16,950 nucleotides of DNA from JBCBWG01 sp039817205 (GCA_039817205.1 JBCBWG010000046.1:1-16950); one strand, 5' to 3'; shown: positions 1 through 8,836, numbered from the stretch's first letter. The notes: generated by a model not told the origin, from the sequence alone. Program-made: numbers and translations.

Positions 1-1
1 G

Positions 2-697
2 AGTACGGTCTTTGCAAAAGCTGTCGTCACCACATCGGCCACACCGACTTGGCGCGAGGTCGATCGTGCCAACGGCCTGGACCACACATTTTATCTGCTG
101 CCGGGGACGTATCGGATCACAGCCAGAATCGGGGCAGCAGAGGTCAACCGCCAGCTCGCAATACGCGGCGGCCAATCGCTCGAACTCCCGCTCGCGCTCC
201 GCGCCACCCAGGTCGAGTTCTCGACTGAAATTGACGCCCTCCAGAGAGCAACGCTGGCCGCGCGGATGAGCTACACGATCCAATCACTCGATAATCCGGA
301 GAGCCCGCCACAAGTTGTCTACGGGGCCGACCCGCGCGTTGCGCTGGTCCCCGGACGCTATCGGATTACGAGCCGTGTTGATGAGCCAGGCAGTGTTGCG
401 ACCGAGACCGTTGTCATCGCTCCAACGCGGCGACAGCGTGTGCGCCTGACCCACGCGGTCGGTCGCATTCGCATGCAAATTTTTAGCACGGGGCGGGTGT
501 CGCGGCGCGCGGCCAACGATTGGGTTGTCTACGATGTGCAGGGCACGGCGGTCTGGCGCGGGCTCGGGCAGTCAGCCGAAGCTTTGCTTCCACCAGGACG
601 CTATTTGGTCGAGGCCGGCGGGCGCAAAAACCAACGCCGCGAAGTCCAACTCGTTGCGGGTGCGACCGTGGACGTAACGCTCGCGAAGAACCGATGA
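2..697 (+). CDS. Modular beta-repeat protein, C-terminal part (5'-partial)
   Basis: The reading frame is open from the first bases of the window, so the start lies to the left; the ATG at 266 is internal. About 231 residues are visible and they form three copies of one module. Each ends in a proline-glycine-tyrosine strand motif: LLPGTYRITARIG, LVPGRYRITSRVD and LPPGRYLVEAGG, each followed by a short hydrophobic strand that closes the module. The pattern resembles carboxypeptidase-regulatory or PEGA-like beta-sandwich domains. From memory, similar modules occur at the C-terminus of alphaproteobacterial VWA-domain proteins, so a VWA or other domain may lie outside the window; that is inference. 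No catalytic motif is visible. Its stop codon overlaps the start of the next gene as ATGA, so the two are probably cotranscribed and translationally coupled. Function unknown; a cell-envelope role is guessed from the secreted neighbour. Confidence 0.72.
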   Translation, partial: STVFAKAVVTTSATPTWREVDRANGLDHTFYLLPGTYRITARIGAAEVNRQLAIRGGQSLELPLALRATQVEFSTEIDALQRATLAARMSYTIQSLDNPESPPQVVYGADPRVALVPGRYRITSRVDEPGSVATETVVIAPTRRQRVRLTHAVGRIRMQIFSTGRVSRRAANDWVVYDVQGTAVWRGLGQSAEALLPPGRYLVEAGGRKNQRREVQLVAGATVDVTLAKNR

Positions 698-1722
698 TGA
701 TGCGCTCGGAACAAATCGCCCAGCGCATTGACTGCTGCGCGCGCTGCCGACCCGTCCGTCGCGCAAAGGTGATCGCCTGCCTCGCGTTGGCCATCGTGGC
801 AATCGGGTTCAAAACAACGCCCGTCCTCGCTCAGTCACCGGACATCGAGATCCGTGGGCCGATCGACGATGTTCCCCGATTGAAAGATGTGACGCCTGGC
901 TTCAACACAACCGTCGTTCCGCAGCGCGAACCAGCCCCCGAAAACATCGAGCCGGGCAGCGTCCGCGTCGACCTCGAGGCACGGCTCACGGAAAACAGCA
1001 AGGCGCCGATATCTACCGGAGTTGTTTGGCGGGTGTTCGCTCCAGGACCGAACCCATCGGCGCGGCCCCGTCTCATCAGAACCCTCAGCGGTGCGCGTCC
1101 CGGATTTCGCCTGTTGCCCGGCACCTATTTCGTCAACGCTGCTTACGGGCGCGCCAATCTCACGCGCCGGATTACGATCCTCGCGCGCGGCCGACTGCGC
1201 GAAGTCTTCGTCTTGAACGCAGGCGGCCTAAGGCCGAGCGTGGTCATAAGCGGCGGCGGCAAACCCGTTCCGCAAAGCGTCAACATCGATATCTACAGCG
1301 ATGAAAGCGACCAATCCGGCGCGCGGCGGAAAATCGTCAGTGGCGCCAAGCCCGGTCAAGTCATCCGGCTCAATGCCGGAATTTATCATATCGAAAGCCG
1401 GATCGGTCGCTCGAACGCCTACGTCCGCGCAGAAGTCAGCGTCGAAGCCGGCAAGATTACCGATGCGCGGGTCGAACACGATGCGGCCTTCGTCACGTTT
1501 CGTCTCGTGCGAACACCCGGCGGCGAGGCGATACCGGGCGCAACCTGGGCAATACTCGCGGAGAACGGCGATGTCGTCCGCGAGAGTGTCGGCGCATTGC
1601 CAAGGCATATCCTGGCGCCCGGGCGTTACCTCGTGAGTGCCGGGATCGAGGGGCGCAGTTGGCGCCAGTCGTTCGCGGTGATCAGCGGTGTCAATGCCGA
1701 CGTTGAGATCGTCGCGCAATGA
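694..1722 (+). CDS. Secreted protein with three PGxYxVxA beta-modules
   Basis: This is a 342-residue protein. The start at 694 was chosen because it overlaps the previous stop as ATGA; three ATGs in a row (694, 697, 700) leave the exact start uncertain. Residues 1-47 look like a signal peptide with an unusually long n-region holding three cysteines, a hydrophobic core (about 25-39) and a likely cleavage after TPVLA before QSPD. A linker of about 40 residues follows, then three modules (about 89-179, 180-265, 266-342). Their signature strands are LLPGTYFVNAAYG, LNAGIYHIESRIG and LAPGRYLVSAGIEG. The first and third also contain a VWRVF/TWAIL strand, as in the upstream gene, so the pair are paralogous in their modules. 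Probably periplasmic or surface-associated; no enzymatic residues are recognisable. The function is not known to me. Confidence 0.8.
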   Translation: MMMRSEQIAQRIDCCARCRPVRRAKVIACLALAIVAIGFKTTPVLAQSPDIEIRGPIDDVPRLKDVTPGFNTTVVPQREPAPENIEPGSVRVDLEARLTENSKAPISTGVVWRVFAPGPNPSARPRLIRTLSGARPGFRLLPGTYFVNAAYGRANLTRRITILARGRLREVFVLNAGGLRPSVVISGGGKPVPQSVNIDIYSDESDQSGARRKIVSGAKPGQVIRLNAGIYHIESRIGRSNAYVRAEVSVEAGKITDARVEHDAAFVTFRLVRTPGGEAIPGATWAILAENGDVVRESVGALPRHILAPGRYLVSAGIEGRSWRQSFAVISGVNADVEIVAQ

Positions 1723-1759
1723 TCTTCGAGCCCGATCGGCGCTGACAGCGGGAGACGCC

Positions 1760-3853
1760 TCAACCGAGCCGAATGATCGCATCCAGACAAATGGCACCAT
1801 CATCACGGGCCAAAATCGGATTGACTTCGACCTCTTGAACGCGTGGCAAGCTGGCGAGCGTCGAAATTTGTGAGATCGACCGCGCAAGCGCGTCGAGATT
1901 GGCTTGGGGACGACCGCGAAAACCCTGCAAGAGCGCCGAACACTTTAATTCAAGGACGGCTTCAAAAGCGTCCTCTTGCGACAGCGGCGCCATCCGGCAA
2001 ACCGTGTCGCGGACCACTTCGGCCAGCACACCACCCGCCCCGATCGTGATCACAGGCCCAACCCGCGGATCACGCGTCGCGCCAACCAGCAGCTCTCCGA
2101 TCCCGCGCATCTGACGTTGGATCAAATATCCTTCGATCCGAACATCCGGACGCTCGGCTCTTACCCTGTCGGTCATCTGCTCTGTTGCCGCTGCAATCGA
2201 AGCAGCATCGGGCAGATCGAGTGTGATCGCACCGGCCTCCGATTTATGGGCGAGATCACGTGACACGAGCTTCAAGACATACGGACCGGGCATCGGCAGA
2301 TCATCAGGAACAGATTTCGCCGTGGCCAAGAATACCGACTGCGGCAGCGTGAGCCCGAGCGCCCTCAAGATGTCTCCAGACACAGCCTCATTGAGCATGC
2401 CGTCGGGGGCCGAGCCAATGACGTCTAAAACCGATGCAGGAAACGCCGGTGCAGTATCTTGGCTCGCGAGCAGACGTGAGGAGAGCGCGAGATCGACGAC
2501 CGTCGCGCAGGTCTCAAGCGATTGAAACGCAGGTATGCCTGCCCTTTGCAAATTGGCGATCGCTTCCGGAGCATGAGGAACGACGCAGCCAACCAACGGT
2601 GCCGCATCTTGCGATCTCTCTTTCGCAGCAACGGCGATCATCGGATCGACTGCGCGCTCCGGTTCGAACTGCGCCGACGATCCGATGACCGAGACAACCA
2701 CGCCCGCCGTTTGGTCAGCAGCCATCGACGTGAGAACACCCTGCATGGTCTCTGAGTTCGCACCGGCAAGCGTGACGTCGACGAGTTTGGTCGCGCCACC
2801 CGCTAAGCCAATAGCTTCGAGAACGGCTTTCGTTTGCGGCGACGGTCCAACAAGCGCCGTTCCGGTTTCGCCGAGGCGGTCTACAAAAATCGCACCACCG
2901 CCACCTGTCGTCGTGACGACAGCCGCCGATCGCGGGCGATGGCGTGTGCGCGGGAGAAGTGTTTTCAACGCAGCTGGTGCCGTCAACAGTGCATCAATGG
3001 TCCGGACCTCAAAGATGCCATGCGCCCTCAAGAACGCAGACATCGCGTCTGCGGCACCGGTTAGGGCGCCGGTGTGCGAAACGGCCAGAGCACGGCCCTC
3101 ATCCGACGTGCCGATAACATAGGCGACAACCGGTTTTCCGGCCTGGTGCGCCGCGCGTGCGAACGACGCCACCGCATCCGGGCGCCGAAGCGTCTCAAGA
3201 AAGAGCACAAAACTGTCGATGCCGGCATCGTCGAGCAGAAGGGAGCCAACTTCACCAACGCCAGCAGCCGCTTCGTTGCCGAGCGACACGAACGTCGCAA
3301 AGCCCGTACCGATCGCAGCGGCGCGCGAAAACAAGGCACCAATCATGCTACCCGATTGCGAGAGAACGGCGGTGCCGCCGGTCGGCAGGTCTGTTGCGCG
3401 GAACGCGGCGTTGGTGGTCAAAACCGTTTGCGAGCGCGTGTCGACCACGCCCATCGAGTTTGGACCAAGCAGCAGAATACCAGCCGCCGCCGCATCGGCG
3501 ACCAGCCGTTTTTCAAGCGCTATTCCCTTTGGCCCAGCCTCGCTGAAACCATCGGCGAGGACCGAAACCACCGGCACACCGGCAGTTGCGCAGTCGGCGA
3601 GCGCCTCGCACACCCGATCCCGTCGGGCAACGATATAGGCATGATCAACCGGCTTGTTGATCGCGGCAACGGTCGTAAATGCTGGCTGACCAAGAATGGT
3701 CGTCCGAGTTGGATTGACCGGATACACGGCACCCGCAAACCCGTGCGCTTGCAAAAACTGCTGGGGCCGTGCCGTCAGCCGAGTTGCATTGCCCGAAGCA
3801 CCAACAATCGCGATCGCGCGTGGCGCTGTGAGAGCTTGCAGTTGGCGGGACAT
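1760..3853 (-). CDS. ADP-forming acyl-CoA synthetase (acetate--CoA ligase family)
   Basis: This is a 697-residue single-chain NDP-forming acyl-CoA synthetase. The family makes an acyl-CoA from a carboxylic acid, CoA and ATP through an acyl phosphate and a phosphohistidine. Residues 10-105 are a CoA-binding Rossmann domain (AIVGAS). Residues about 150-300 are the succinyl-CoA-synthetase-alpha-like part with the phosphorylated histidine in SHTGAL (His260). Residues about 480-697 are the ATP-grasp domain, with VLKLVSRDLAHKSEAGA (Lys528, His536), the RDPRVGPVITIGAGG stretch and VEVNPIL. All expected key residues are present and there is no GNAT domain, which argues against a Pat-type protein acetyltransferase. 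The ATG at 3853 lies 22 bases after the acyl-CoA dehydrogenase stop. An in-frame ATG at 3934 would overlap that gene and adds 27 residues that are not family-like. Cotranscription with the dehydrogenase is likely. The acid used cannot be told. Confidence 0.88.
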   Translation of the reverse strand: MSRQLQALTAPRAIAIVGASGNATRLTARPQQFLQAHGFAGAVYPVNPTRTTILGQPAFTTVAAINKPVDHAYIVARRDRVCEALADCATAGVPVVSVLADGFSEAGPKGIALEKRLVADAAAAGILLLGPNSMGVVDTRSQTVLTTNAAFRATDLPTGGTAVLSQSGSMIGALFSRAAAIGTGFATFVSLGNEAAAGVGEVGSLLLDDAGIDSFVLFLETLRRPDAVASFARAAHQAGKPVVAYVIGTSDEGRALAVSHTGALTGAADAMSAFLRAHGIFEVRTIDALLTAPAALKTLLPRTRHRPRSAAVVTTTGGGGAIFVDRLGETGTALVGPSPQTKAVLEAIGLAGGATKLVDVTLAGANSETMQGVLTSMAADQTAGVVVSVIGSSAQFEPERAVDPMIAVAAKERSQDAAPLVGCVVPHAPEAIANLQRAGIPAFQSLETCATVVDLALSSRLLASQDTAPAFPASVLDVIGSAPDGMLNEAVSGDILRALGLTLPQSVFLATAKSVPDDLPMPGPYVLKLVSRDLAHKSEAGAITLDLPDAASIAAATEQMTDRVRAERPDVRIEGYLIQRQMRGIGELLVGATRDPRVGPVITIGAGGVLAEVVRDTVCRMAPLSQEDAFEAVLELKCSALLQGFRGRPQANLDALARSISQISTLASLPRVQEVEVNPILARDDGAICLDAIIRLG

Positions 3854-3875
3854 CGGGGGTGCTCGTGGATCGCGA

Positions 3876-5036
3876 TTACGACCGTTGGACTTCGGGACGC
3901 TGAGAGAAGCGACGGTCGAAGACGCCTTCGGCAATGCGGTTTTTCAGGATCTCGACAGACCCACCAGCGATCATCCACGCGCGTGTGCGGCGGACGCAAT
4001 ACTGGACGATGCTGTCGTCAGAGAAACCGTGTCCGCCCATGATCTGCATGGCCTCGTTCGCTGCAAAAAAGCCCGCTTCGTTGCAGCTGAGCTTTGCCAT
4101 CGCAGCCTCTTGAGGCGAAGGCAGACCGCGGTCGGCGTTTGCTGCAGCCCGCATCAACATGAGCTGTGCACTTTCGAGCCGAACCGCCATGTCAGCAAAC
4201 TTCCATTGCAGGCCCTGAAACTCGCAAATCGGTCGTCCAAATTGTTTTCGGGTTCCCGCATAGTCGCGCGCAACATCAAAGGCATGACGGCCAACCGCCA
4301 CCGACCGAGCGGCGTTGCCAAGCCGCTCAATGTTGAAACCGGAGATCTGCTTTTTGAAGCCGCCAGGTCCGAGCAGGACATTTTCCGGTGGCACGTAACA
4401 CTGATCGAAGTGCAGTTCCGACCAGTGCTCACCGTTCATAAATCCGGACGGTCTGCCGATCTCAAAGCCATCGGCTCCAGCCTCAATCAACACGGAACCG
4501 ATGCCGCCGACGCCAGGCCCGAAGCGAACATAAACGAGAAAAACCCGCGCCTCGCCGGAATGGGTCCCGAAGATCTTCGTGCCATTGATCCGGAAGCCGT
4601 CGCCGTCGGGCGTCGCCGTGGTGGCGAGTTCTGTGACGGCGGAGCCCGCGCCCGGCTCTGTCATGCCGACGGCCATGATTGCGCGACCGGCCAAAAGGTC
4701 AGGCAGGAACCGAGCCTTTTGCTCTGGCGTCCCGAATTCGGCAAATGTGCGGATCGCGCCGAAGTTGCCAGCTTGCACAACGTCAGCTGAGCGCGGACAG
4801 CTTTCGGCAACGGCCTGGATGGCGATGACAGCATCCACAAGAGAGCCACCGTGACCACCATCGGCCTCCGGGATCGTAATGCCGAGAAGGCCCATGGCCG
4901 CCATGCGTTCCGAAACGTCCCAGGGAAACGCACCGGCCATGGCGCGCGCGACTTTGCCCTCGCTCAGGTCCCGACGCGCAAACTTTCGAACGCTCTCCTG
5001 AAGCATTGACTGGTCTGGCGTCAGGTCAAAGTTCAT
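3876..5036 (-). CDS. Acyl-CoA dehydrogenase (FAD, alpha-beta oxidation)
   Basis: This is a 386-residue acyl-CoA dehydrogenase of normal length, which oxidises an acyl-CoA to the 2-enoyl-CoA with FAD, usually passing electrons to ETF. The N-terminal helical domain covers about 5-115, the beta domain about 120-225 (MAVGMTEPGAGS at 121-132, then GFRINGTKIFGTHSG), and the C-terminal helical domain about 230-375 (RKQFGRPICEFQ, then QIMGGHGF). The catalytic glutamate is not at its common C-terminal site: the usual EGT motif reads AGG, with Ala357 in place of Glu. A glutamate is present in FNIERLG (Glu237), the helix-G position used by isovaleryl-CoA and long-chain dehydrogenases. This suggests a branched-chain or long-chain type, by inference. 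It lies just upstream of the acyl-CoA synthetase on the same strand, which supports a shared acid-catabolic role. Confidence 0.9.
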   Translation of the reverse strand: MNFDLTPDQSMLQESVRKFARRDLSEGKVARAMAGAFPWDVSERMAAMGLLGITIPEADGGHGGSLVDAVIAIQAVAESCPRSADVVQAGNFGAIRTFAEFGTPEQKARFLPDLLAGRAIMAVGMTEPGAGSAVTELATTATPDGDGFRINGTKIFGTHSGEARVFLVYVRFGPGVGGIGSVLIEAGADGFEIGRPSGFMNGEHWSELHFDQCYVPPENVLLGPGGFKKQISGFNIERLGNAARSVAVGRHAFDVARDYAGTRKQFGRPICEFQGLQWKFADMAVRLESAQLMLMRAAANADRGLPSPQEAAMAKLSCNEAGFFAANEAMQIMGGHGFSDDSIVQYCVRRTRAWMIAGGSVEILKNRIAEGVFDRRFSQRPEVQRS

Positions 5037-5114
5037 AAGAAGCTCAGGTCCTTGATTTCAGTCCGACGATAGACGTTGGAGCCGCCGTCGAGCAGGGCGA
5101 ACGATCCATCGACC

Positions 5115-6284
5115 TTACTGCGCGCGAGACATGCGGTAGACCGCGCCTTCAGCATCGTCGATGGCAAACCAGACCGCTCCATCCGGCGCGACACGAACAT
5201 CGCGGACGCGACCGTAGGCACGGGTGAGCATGCGCTCGCGCTCTGCGAGTTTACCGTCGTCAAAGCTCAGTCGCGAAATCAGACGGAACTTGAGGGAGCC
5301 GACCAGGAGGTGTCCCTTCCACTCGGGGAACATATCGCCCTCGTAAAAGACGGCGCCAGACGGTGCGATCGACGGATCCCAATAGAAGAGCGGTTGTTCC
5401 AGACCGGGCGCACGCGTGCCAACGCCAATCTTCCGGCCCGAGTAGTGCGTGCCATAGGAGATCGTTGGCCAGCCGTAATTGCGGCCGGCTTCCGGCCGGT
5501 TGACCTCATCACCTCCCGCCGCGCCATGGGCGATCGTGTAGTAGGCGCCATCGGCCGGGCGGCGCGCGGCACCTTGCGGATTGCGGTGACCGAGCGACCA
5601 GATCTCCGGCAACGCACCGGGCTGATCGATAAACGGATTGTCGGCTGGGATCTCGCCGTCAAGCGTCAGTCGAATGACCTTACCAACGTGATTATCAAGC
5701 TTCTGGACGAGGTTGGCCCGGCCGCGATCACCCGTCGTGATAAACAGTGTGTTGTCGCCTTTGAACACGATCCGCGAGCCAAAATGGAAACCGCTGTTCA
5801 GCGCAGGCTGCTGCTGGAACAGCATCTTCACATCTTCGAGGCGCGGCCGGTTGGTTTTCCAATCGACAAGCCGACCGCTCGCGAGTGCCGTCCGCGCGCC
5901 GCGACCGGCGGGCTCAGCGAAGGTCCAGAAGATCCGCGACGTTTCTGCAAAGTTCGGGTCAAGGGCAACGTCGAGCAAGCCACCCTGCCCATAATTGTAG
6001 ACACGCGGCAGGTTGGCGACCGGGCGAGAGATCCGGCCTTTGCGCACGACCCTGAGAGCGCCCTCGCGTTCTGTGACGAGGAGCGCATCTGGCTCAGGCA
6101 GAAAGGCGAGTGCCCAAGGATGTTCGAATGGCCCGGCAATCCGCTCAACGGTCACCGCGCCCGCTGACGTCTCGTGCTGCTCGGCCGCGATGGCTGGTGA
6201 GGCCAGCAAGCCGCCGATGAAGAAAGCTGCCGCCCCGAGCTTCCGGAGGTGCGGCCTCCGACAATCGCCAAGAAGAGATCGCAT
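5115..6284 (-). CDS. PQQ-dependent aldose sugar dehydrogenase (YliI/Asd-like), periplasmic
   Basis: This soluble six-bladed beta-propeller quinoprotein of the YliI/soluble glucose dehydrogenase family oxidises aldoses with PQQ. It has 389 residues from the chosen ATG at 6284, which is preceded by GGGGGT at a seven-base spacing; an ATG 15 bases further upstream (6299) lacks a good ribosome site. Residues 1-34 form a Sec signal peptide with likely cleavage after SPAIA. Family motifs are in order: EHPWALAFLP (54-63), FHFGSRIVF (His167 aligns with the catalytic His144 of Acinetobacter glucose dehydrogenase), ITTGDRG, LGHRNPQG (231-238), GGDEVN, GRNYGWP and APSGAVFYEGD. It sits 112 bases downstream of pccB and 78 bases upstream of the acyl-CoA dehydrogenase, so it may have its own promoter. 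No PQQ synthesis genes lie in the window. The sugar is unknown. Confidence 0.88.
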   Translation of the reverse strand: MRSLLGDCRRPHLRKLGAAAFFIGGLLASPAIAAEQHETSAGAVTVERIAGPFEHPWALAFLPEPDALLVTEREGALRVVRKGRISRPVANLPRVYNYGQGGLLDVALDPNFAETSRIFWTFAEPAGRGARTALASGRLVDWKTNRPRLEDVKMLFQQQPALNSGFHFGSRIVFKGDNTLFITTGDRGRANLVQKLDNHVGKVIRLTLDGEIPADNPFIDQPGALPEIWSLGHRNPQGAARRPADGAYYTIAHGAAGGDEVNRPEAGRNYGWPTISYGTHYSGRKIGVGTRAPGLEQPLFYWDPSIAPSGAVFYEGDMFPEWKGHLLVGSLKFRLISRLSFDDGKLAERERMLTRAYGRVRDVRVAPDGAVWFAIDDAEGAVYRMSRAQ

Positions 6285-6396
6285 CAACTGCACCCCCATC
6301 AGAGTTTATATGCTTGCCGAGATATAGGCGCATGATGACGAAAGTGTAGGCCGTCAAGCCATCCGGGACGGAACAGGCCATTGCACACGGTGGCGG

Positions 6397-7929
6397 TCAA
6401 AGCGGAATATTGTCGTGCTTCTTCCAGGGGTTTTCGACCGTCTTGTTACGCAGCATGTTGAAAGCCCGTGCGACGCGCACGCGCGTGTTCCGCGGCAGAA
6501 TGACGTCGTCGAGATAGCCCCGCTCAGCTGCCACGAACGGATTTGCGAACCGGTCTTCATATTCCTTGATCCGGCCAGCAATTTTATCCGCATCTCCGAG
6601 TTCTGACCGGAACAGGATCTCAGCTGCCCCTTTCGGGCCCATCACGGCGATCTCAGCTGATGGCCAAGCATAATTGACGTCGCCACGGATGTGCTTCGAA
6701 CTCATGACATCGTAGGCGCCGCCGTAGGCTTTCCGCGTGATCACTGTCACCTTGGGCACGGTCGCCTCAGCGTACGCGAACAGCAGCTTGGCACCGTGTT
6801 TGATAAGACCGCCGTATTCCTGCGCGGTGCCCGGCAGGAAGCCTGGCACGTCGACGAGCGTCAGAATTGGGATTTCGAAGCAATCGCAGAAACGCACGAA
6901 GCGCGCACCTTTCCGGCTTGCGTCGCTGTCGAGGACGCCCGCCAGAACCAGCGGTTGGTTTGCAACGATGCCGACGGTTTGGCCTTCGATGCGGGCAAAA
7001 CCAACGACGATGTTCTTTGCGAAGTTCTCCTGGATTTCGAAAAAGTCGCCCTCATCGACGACCTTCTCAATCAGTTCTTGGATGTCGTAGGGCTTGTTGG
7101 GGTTATCGGGGACGAGGGTGTCGAGCGACGTCTCGACCCGACTGCCGGGATCTTTCGTTGGCAGGTGCGGGACGCCCGCCTTGTTGTTGGCTGGCAGAAA
7201 ATCCATCAAGCGGCGCATCTGTAGGAGCGCCTGCACGTCGTTCTCGTAGGCGTTGTCGGCAACAGACGACTTGACCGTGTGCACCGACGCGCCACCGAGT
7301 TCTTCCGCCGTCACCTCTTCGTTCGTGACCGTCTTCACGACGTCGGGCCCGGTGACGAACATGTAGCTCGTATCTTTGACCATAAAAATAAAATCGGTCA
7401 TCGCCGGCGAATAGACGTCGCCCCCTGCGCACGGCCCCATAATCACCGAAATCTGCGGAATAACGCCTGATGCGAGGACGTTCCGGGTAAACACCTCACC
7501 GTAGCCGCCGAGCGCTGCAACGCCCTCCTGGATTCGCGCACCACCCGCATCAAACAGGCCAATGATCGGCGCGCGATTGCGAAGTGCGAGGTCCTGGATC
7601 TTACAGATCTTCTCAGCATGCGCTTCGGACAGCGAGCCGCCGAAAACAGTGAAGTCTTTGGCGAAGAGGTAGACGACTCGGCCGTTGATCGTGCCCCAGC
7701 CAGTGACGACGCCATCGCCTGGAAACTTGGTGTCTTGCATGCCGAAGTCGGTGCAACGGTGTTCGATAAAACGGTCAAACTCTTCGAACGACCCCTCATC
7801 CAGCAACAGCTCAATGCGCTCGCGTGCCGTCAGCTTGCCACGCGTGTGCTGCGCGTCGATCCGCTTTTGGCCGCCGCCGAGCGCTGCCTGCTCACGACGG
7901 CGTTCCAGTTCGTGCACGATGTCTTTCAT
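6397..7929 (-). CDS. pccB: Propionyl-CoA carboxylase beta subunit (carboxyltransferase)
   Basis: This is the carboxyltransferase subunit of propionyl-CoA carboxylase. It moves carboxybiotin's CO2 onto propionyl-CoA to give methylmalonyl-CoA, which feeds the TCA cycle. The 510 residues match the usual length. The ATG at 7929 gives the typical MKDIVHELERRR start; an ATG at 8022 would add 31 residues unlike the family. The N half has LFDAGGARIQEG (125-136) and GPCAGGDVYSPA (165-176); the C half has VDVPGFLPG (359-367) and AYGGAYDVMSSKH (401-413). The oxyanion-hole glycine pairs are intact. Asp407 matches the Asp that selects propionyl-CoA over acetyl-CoA in Streptomyces PccB. The biotin-carrying pccA partner is not next to it. 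It is transcribed divergently from the short-chain dehydrogenase gene. Confidence 0.95.
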   Translation of the reverse strand: MKDIVHELERRREQAALGGGQKRIDAQHTRGKLTARERIELLLDEGSFEEFDRFIEHRCTDFGMQDTKFPGDGVVTGWGTINGRVVYLFAKDFTVFGGSLSEAHAEKICKIQDLALRNRAPIIGLFDAGGARIQEGVAALGGYGEVFTRNVLASGVIPQISVIMGPCAGGDVYSPAMTDFIFMVKDTSYMFVTGPDVVKTVTNEEVTAEELGGASVHTVKSSVADNAYENDVQALLQMRRLMDFLPANNKAGVPHLPTKDPGSRVETSLDTLVPDNPNKPYDIQELIEKVVDEGDFFEIQENFAKNIVVGFARIEGQTVGIVANQPLVLAGVLDSDASRKGARFVRFCDCFEIPILTLVDVPGFLPGTAQEYGGLIKHGAKLLFAYAEATVPKVTVITRKAYGGAYDVMSSKHIRGDVNYAWPSAEIAVMGPKGAAEILFRSELGDADKIAGRIKEYEDRFANPFVAAERGYLDDVILPRNTRVRVARAFNMLRNKTVENPWKKHDNIPL

Positions 7930-8152
7930 GGAGCTCAGTTTCCGATGGGGGTGGATGGCAAATGGATGTTGGCGTGCCATAGCATCCAGCGAAAGCGGCG
8001 CAAACTCGATCAGCCCCGGCAATCTGATAGCGACCGGATCGAGGCTCGCTCTTGCCCCGAATAAAGCTCAGAAAAATTTTGAGGTCGCTTGCATCTAATC
8101 GGCCGATGGCACGTTGTCGGTCTTTCGGCGAAATTCAACGGAGCGAGACACC

Positions 8153-8836
8153 ATGACAAAGACATTGCTCATCACCGGCGCATCGACGGGGATTGGCGAG
8201 GCAACGGCCCGCGCGGCTGTTGCAAACGGCTGGCGGGTCGCGCTCGCGGCACGATCGCGGGATAAATTGGATCAACTCGCCAGCGACTTGGGACGCGATT
8301 TGGCACGAGCCATCACGTGCGATGTCCAATCGCCCGAAAGCGTTGCGTCGGCCGTGCATGAGACGGTCAGCCAATTCGGCCAAGTGGATGCGGTGTTTGC
8401 CAACGCCGGGCTCGGCGCAACCGTCGCCGGCACGGAAATGGGCGAGCCTGACAATTGGCGCGATATGATCCTTGCGAACTGTTTCGGCGTCGCGCTCACC
8501 GCGAAATATGCGATCCCTGAGCTACAGAAGACCAAGGGGCAATTCCTGGTCACGGGCTCTATTGCCGGTCGGAGAAATTTTGGCGGCTCAATCTACGGCG
8601 CCACAAAGTGGTTTGTGCGCGGCTACATCGAAAACCTGCGCGACGAATTGAACGGTACGGGTGTTCGCGTGACCGAGATCGCACCGGGGATGGTCGACAC
8701 CCCGTTCTTCGACGACCCCAAGCCACAGGCGCTCCGCCCCGACGACATCGCGCGCGCCACGATGTACGCCTTAGCGCAACCGGCCTCGGTCACGATTGGC
8801 GACATTCGGGTCATGCCAACGCCTGCATCTGAGTAA
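8153..8836 (+). CDS. Short-chain dehydrogenase/reductase (classical SDR)
   Basis: This is a 227-residue classical SDR, probably cytoplasmic and NAD(P)-dependent. The ATG at 8153 has a GGAG nine bases upstream and gives a Rossmann start directly at the first strand; the frame opens at 8114 but the extra 13 residues are not family-like. The nucleotide-binding motif is TGASTGIG (8-15). NAG (84-86) and the catalytic set Asn109, Ser136, Tyr148 and Lys152 (YGATK) are all present, as is the PGMVDTPF motif (178-185). AARSR at 32-36 after the second strand suggests NADP preference, by inference. It is shorter than the usual 250 residues because the C-terminal loop is reduced. The closest general type is the YdfG/serine-3-dehydrogenase group, but the substrate cannot be assigned. 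It is divergent from pccB across 223 bases. Confidence 0.88.
   Translation: MTKTLLITGASTGIGEATARAAVANGWRVALAARSRDKLDQLASDLGRDLARAITCDVQSPESVASAVHETVSQFGQVDAVFANAGLGATVAGTEMGEPDNWRDMILANCFGVALTAKYAIPELQKTKGQFLVTGSIAGRRNFGGSIYGATKWFVRGYIENLRDELNGTGVRVTEIAPGMVDTPFFDDPKPQALRPDDIARATMYALAQPASVTIGDIRVMPTPASE

Noticed and set aside
520..693. 58-residue N-terminal extension of the second modular protein
   Set aside because: It overlaps the first gene's conserved third module in another frame, and the signal peptide begins after 694.
266..697. Stand-alone 143-residue gene starting at ATG 266
   Set aside because: The same frame is open from base 2 and carries another complete copy of the module, so 266 is internal to a longer gene.
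1723..1759. Shared bidirectional terminator between the convergent genes
   Set aside because: The 37-base gap has no clear stem with a T-run on either strand.
3854..3934. Upstream start for the acyl-CoA synthetase
   Set aside because: It overlaps the acyl-CoA dehydrogenase end by 59 bases and adds residues unlike the family.
5033..5263. 76-residue minus-strand frame overlapping the acyl-CoA dehydrogenase start as ATGA
   Set aside because: Two thirds of it lies inside the PQQ dehydrogenase gene in another frame and the sequence has no protein-like character.
7930..8022. 31-residue N-terminal extension of PccB
   Set aside because: The family begins at MKDIVHEL; the extension is not conserved-looking and uses up the divergent promoter region.
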